64,000 nucleotides of DNA, taken from contig NZ_BOPA01000018.1 in the NCBI RefSeq assembly GCF_016863515.1, positions 62,001-126,000 of the forward strand, read 5' to 3'. Numbering within the stretch: position 1 is the first letter of the stretch; each line of letters begins with the position of its first letter. This DNA comes from Micromonospora gifhornensis. GTDB lineage: Bacteria; Actinomycetota; Actinomycetes; Mycobacteriales; Micromonosporaceae. The translations under genes were made by a program, and so were the position numbers. The notes beneath the pieces were generated by a model. It searched no databases. It was given only the letters and a program-made list of their open reading frames with translations, and was not told the origin of the DNA. Below are positions 62,201 to 64,000 of this stretch, piece after piece.

Positions 62201-64000
62201 GAACCCGCCCGCTGGTGGATCCAGGTGCCCGACGGCAACGGCGGCTGGCGTGAGGTGCCGAACCAGTTCAAGAACCCGACGGTGCCGTCGGCGAAGTTCA
62301 ACGAGGCGCTGTTCGACACCGTCACGTCGAGCAAGGTCCGCATCGCCTTCACCAACAACCCGACCTTCTTCACCGCCATCTCCGAGATCCAGGTCTTCGA
62401 CTCGGGTCGGGACGTGCCGGAGGTCAGCAACCAGGCGCCGGTCGTCACCGCAGCCCGGGACAACTCGACCGACGGCAACCTGTCCACCCGACTGGTCGCC
62501 ACCGCCACCGACGACGGCATCCCGTACGACAACGACCTGACCTTCGGCTGGGAGACCGTCTCCACGCCGGAGGGTGCCGGCGTCATCTTCGCCGACGCGC
62601 AGGCGTTGTCCACCCGGGTCACCGGCACGATCGCCGGCGACTATGTGTTCCGGTTCTTCGCCGACGATGGCGAGAAGCGGTCGACGACCACCGTCGCGGT
62701 GACCCTCACCGAGCGGGAGGTCAGCGCGGAGTTCGGTGCCTCGGCGACGATCAGCACCAGCGGCACCGCCTCGTGGGAGAACCACTCCCGGGTCAACGCG
62801 CCCACCAACCCGGCCAACTCGAACCCGGGCACCGGCCAGGGTTGGGGCAACTGGGGTCAGCCGGCCAACGGCACCAGCCTCGACCGCCAGGCGTGGATCC
62901 AGTACCGCTGGGACGCGCCGGTGCGCCTGTCCTCGACGGACATCTACTGGTACGACGACAACGGCGGCACCCGCCGCCCCGCCGCCGGCACGTACGCCAT
63001 CGAATGGTCGACGAACGGCAGCACCTGGACGCCGGTCACCCTCACCGGTGACTCGACGTACGCCGGTGGGCTGGCCACCAACCGCTACAACCACTTCGAT
63101 TTCGCGCCGATCACCGCCAGTCACCTGCGCATCCGCATCTGGGGCGTGCAGGGCAGCGGGGCCGGCACCGGCGTCCTGCGGTGGCGGGCCAACGGCGAGA
63201 CCGTCGACTCGGTGCGTTCGCCGGTGCTCATCCGCACCGGCGTGGGGCAGGTGCCGACCCTGCCGGCCACGCTCGACGCGGTCTACGCCAGCGGCGCCCG
63301 CGGCACTGTGGCGTTCAACTGGCAGGAGATCACGCCCGAGCAGGTGGCGGAGCCGAACGTGGACCCGTTCGTGGTCTACGGCACCAACGACGCGTACGGC
63401 CTGATCGCCGAGGCCCGCATCTACGTGCGACCGGAGATGTCCACCGGCGGCATCTCGATCCAGGGTGCCGAGACCTTCGAGCAGGCCGTCGAGGTGGGCG
63501 AGCTGCCCTGGCTGCCGGAGAAGGTGTCGGTCTCCTACAACGACGGTTCCCGGGACAACCAGGCCATCGGGGTCGAGTGGAACTTCGACGAGAACATCGT
63601 CAACGTCCCCGGCCGGTACACCATCATCGGTGACCTGGTCCTGCCGCCCTACGTCAGTCAGGCCGGGGCCACCCGGACCACGCTGACCCTCACCGTGGGC
63701 AACCCGCCCGAGACGCCGACCTGGGACGTCGAGGTGCAGGCCAGCACCCGCTGCACCGGCCGCAACGTCTACGTCACGGTCAACGCCCGCAACGCCGGGG
63801 ACGTGCCGCTCACCATCGAGCTGGTCACGCCGTACGGGTCGCGGACGATCGCCGACGTGGCGTCCGGCAAGTCCGCCTTCCAGGCGTTCAACACCCGCGC
63901 CACATCGGTGCAGGCGGCCACGGCGACGGTGAAGGCCACCGGAATCGTCGACGGCGAGCCGGTCACCGTGGAGTTCGAGGCACCGTTCGGCGCGCTCACC
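59273..64000 (+). CDS. Very large secreted multidomain glycoside hydrolase (GH121-like?), 3' incomplete
   Basis: The frame is open for 1576 codons and continues beyond the window. ATG 59273 follows AGGAGGAAGG, then a signal peptide with APLWAALAALVVTGSVAVP and a cleavage site near AHAA. Residues about 40-300 form a beta-sandwich, followed by a helical (alpha/alpha)6-type catalytic region to about 760 (RWWGERYNSLDA, FLDSPGHTSWNNHY, GVGQLEHYDGNNDKL). Then come an F5/8-C-like module (about 870-1040), an Ig/PKD-like module, a second F5/8-C-like module (about 1165-1310) and a Big_4-type module (AFNWQEITPEQV). The GH127 neighbour suggests a GH121 beta-L-arabinobiosidase-like enzyme that releases arabinobiose outside the cell for import, but the family call rests partly on context. 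It may be surface-attached at its unseen C-terminus. Confidence 0.75.
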   Translation, partial: MIRRRVRRAPLWAALAALVVTGSVAVPSPAHAASPILPGNEGDVGVYTNGQSHVMDIGDPVYSNVGDVANQLRPGVPFTAGSMHQSIFDKDLAAGGTDYYLDRILGVQGALGSAVLMTRGRSLYMRGASNNNFTVMGFAGSAFVGGPNNLGNLYTVTVPGQTVSEVNAHRFNAPSHARSRYTIGATGVTANLTKFITYDNVAVTAIEFTNPGDEAATFTVRAASPLATQAAGEAALTGTRTITSGSNNGLVDTAWDTVRIDLTGAGFTRSGSNLDREITVPAGGSTSLSVVGAVSSATLPETVQSYQEYAELSPAQAVRTGITEFNRRWAQDVPYIDVPDPALEKAIVYRWWGERYNSLDANASGHVYQYPTTIEGVNLYQNAVALTQPMHLQDTKWLRTPYLPYGQILNIGELSGSSAFLDSPGHTSWNNHYSQYLGTAGLEAYNVHGGGKDIARKFAGYFEGDGVGQLEHYDGNNDKLIAYDTNYMPGNDADAITFGYPKSNAGAPGARTIERPESAYVWGAFDAARQLYQLADADQAKVDEMATNADQIRAAILNRLWSPDMRMFLAGTSHGATSAASANGRANPLPASARTLIPAKESNLYDIYAENLIPKDQWQTYVDGFRFLTYGDNFPIFPFYTANQYDRAAYGIGGSNNFSNINFTVQYRGVRSALRHYDPEQKYITPAYAKRLLDWMAWSIYPNADMRIANQAEYYSNWNPNTRTYNRNNQNHIMLGNMNYIFIEDMAGIQPRSDDKIELWPIEFGYDHFMVNNLRYHGQDVTIVWDPDGSEYGLGAGYSLFINGEKKVSTDKLGKLTYDPNTNQVQAAEGLTVTFTATEGTDFPAAVDTPIADERVVGYLKTAGIDLTEDAPNLAQGAQLSSSYTQQGVRPTPWRQFHTPGWSSTSMNYTPGAISVTERPVSLAAVTDGVTANEPYWGNYGTTDRNGYVELDLGAAKSFDNVKVFFVSDRQAGGYREPARWWIQVPDGNGGWREVPNQFKNPTVPSAKFNEALFDTVTSSKVRIAFTNNPTFFTAISEIQVFDSGRDVPEVSNQAPVVTAARDNSTDGNLSTRLVATATDDGIPYDNDLTFGWETVSTPEGAGVIFADAQALSTRVTGTIAGDYVFRFFADDGEKRSTTTVAVTLTEREVSAEFGASATISTSGTASWENHSRVNAPTNPANSNPGTGQGWGNWGQPANGTSLDRQAWIQYRWDAPVRLSSTDIYWYDDNGGTRRPAAGTYAIEWSTNGSTWTPVTLTGDSTYAGGLATNRYNHFDFAPITASHLRIRIWGVQGSGAGTGVLRWRANGETVDSVRSPVLIRTGVGQVPTLPATLDAVYASGARGTVAFNWQEITPEQVAEPNVDPFVVYGTNDAYGLIAEARIYVRPEMSTGGISIQGAETFEQAVEVGELPWLPEKVSVSYNDGSRDNQAIGVEWNFDENIVNVPGRYTIIGDLVLPPYVSQAGATRTTLTLTVGNPPETPTWDVEVQASTRCTGRNVYVTVNARNAGDVPLTIELVTPYGSRTIADVASGKSAFQAFNTRATSVQAATATVKATGIVDGEPVTVEFEAPFGALT

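Noticed and set aside
59942..63124. Minus-strand frame of about 1060 codons opposite the large hydrolase
   Set aside because: The translation is Val/Arg/Gly/Asp-rich without motifs; the plus frame carries a signal peptide and domain patterns.

Overview
The window is very GC-rich actinobacterial DNA with GTG starts, many ATGA/GTGA stop-start overlaps and no visible tRNA, rRNA, IS element or CRISPR array. Gene style and content point to Micromonosporaceae, most likely Micromonospora; that assignment is inferred.

Left edge (1-2.8 kb): the end of a class Ia ribonucleotide reductase operon (nrdA 3' end, nrdB), a strong inverted repeat, and a convergent two-domain VOC/glyoxalase-fold protein.

Centre (3-47 kb): a biosynthetic locus. 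A minus-strand unit (MFS exporter, HxlR regulator, 3929-residue synthase) carries a FAAL-ACP-KS-(dead AT)-KR-ACP-C-A-PCP-C assembly line ending in a domain that resembles cyanobacterial acyl-ACP reductase. After an AraC-type regulator and a DinB-like protein comes a plus-strand enediyne region. Its first block encodes a DUF1702 protein, a stand-alone paralogue of the PKSE C-terminal half, an E8-like protein, a GMC oxidoreductase (E9-like), an AhpD-like protein (E11-like) and a second DUF1702 protein (UnbL/E3). The second block is the diagnostic warhead cassette UnbV, UnbU, PKSE and TEBC, followed by a flavin reductase (E6-like) and a P450 (E7-like), and closed by a strong terminator hairpin. 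Next come a C-A-T protein whose C and A domains look catalytically dead, an SDR reductase, an SgcJ-like protein, a CopC/His-rich membrane pair and a DHA2 exporter.

In working order, PKSE and TEBC make the linear polyene. The UnbL/V/U set and the E-type oxidoreductases probably mature it to the enediyne core. The FAAL-PKS-NRPS could make a lipo- or aryl-peptidyl group that decorates the core, perhaps through the carrier domain of the pseudo-NRPS. The accessory genes look more like nine-membered enediyne loci than calicheamicin-type ones. No chromoprotein apoprotein, deoxysugar, glycosyltransferase or iterative aromatic PKS gene is visible here.

Right part (47-64 kb): a secreted M14 carboxypeptidase, a RibD/DHFR-like reductase, an unusual C-rich/inverted-repeat/G-rich intergenic segment, and a sugar-utilisation locus. 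The latter has two LacI regulators, an ABC importer without its own ATPase, a GH127 beta-L-arabinofuranosidase and a very large secreted glycoside hydrolase that runs off the window. LacI-type operator palindromes lie at the expected places and suggest plant arabinan or arabinoside use.
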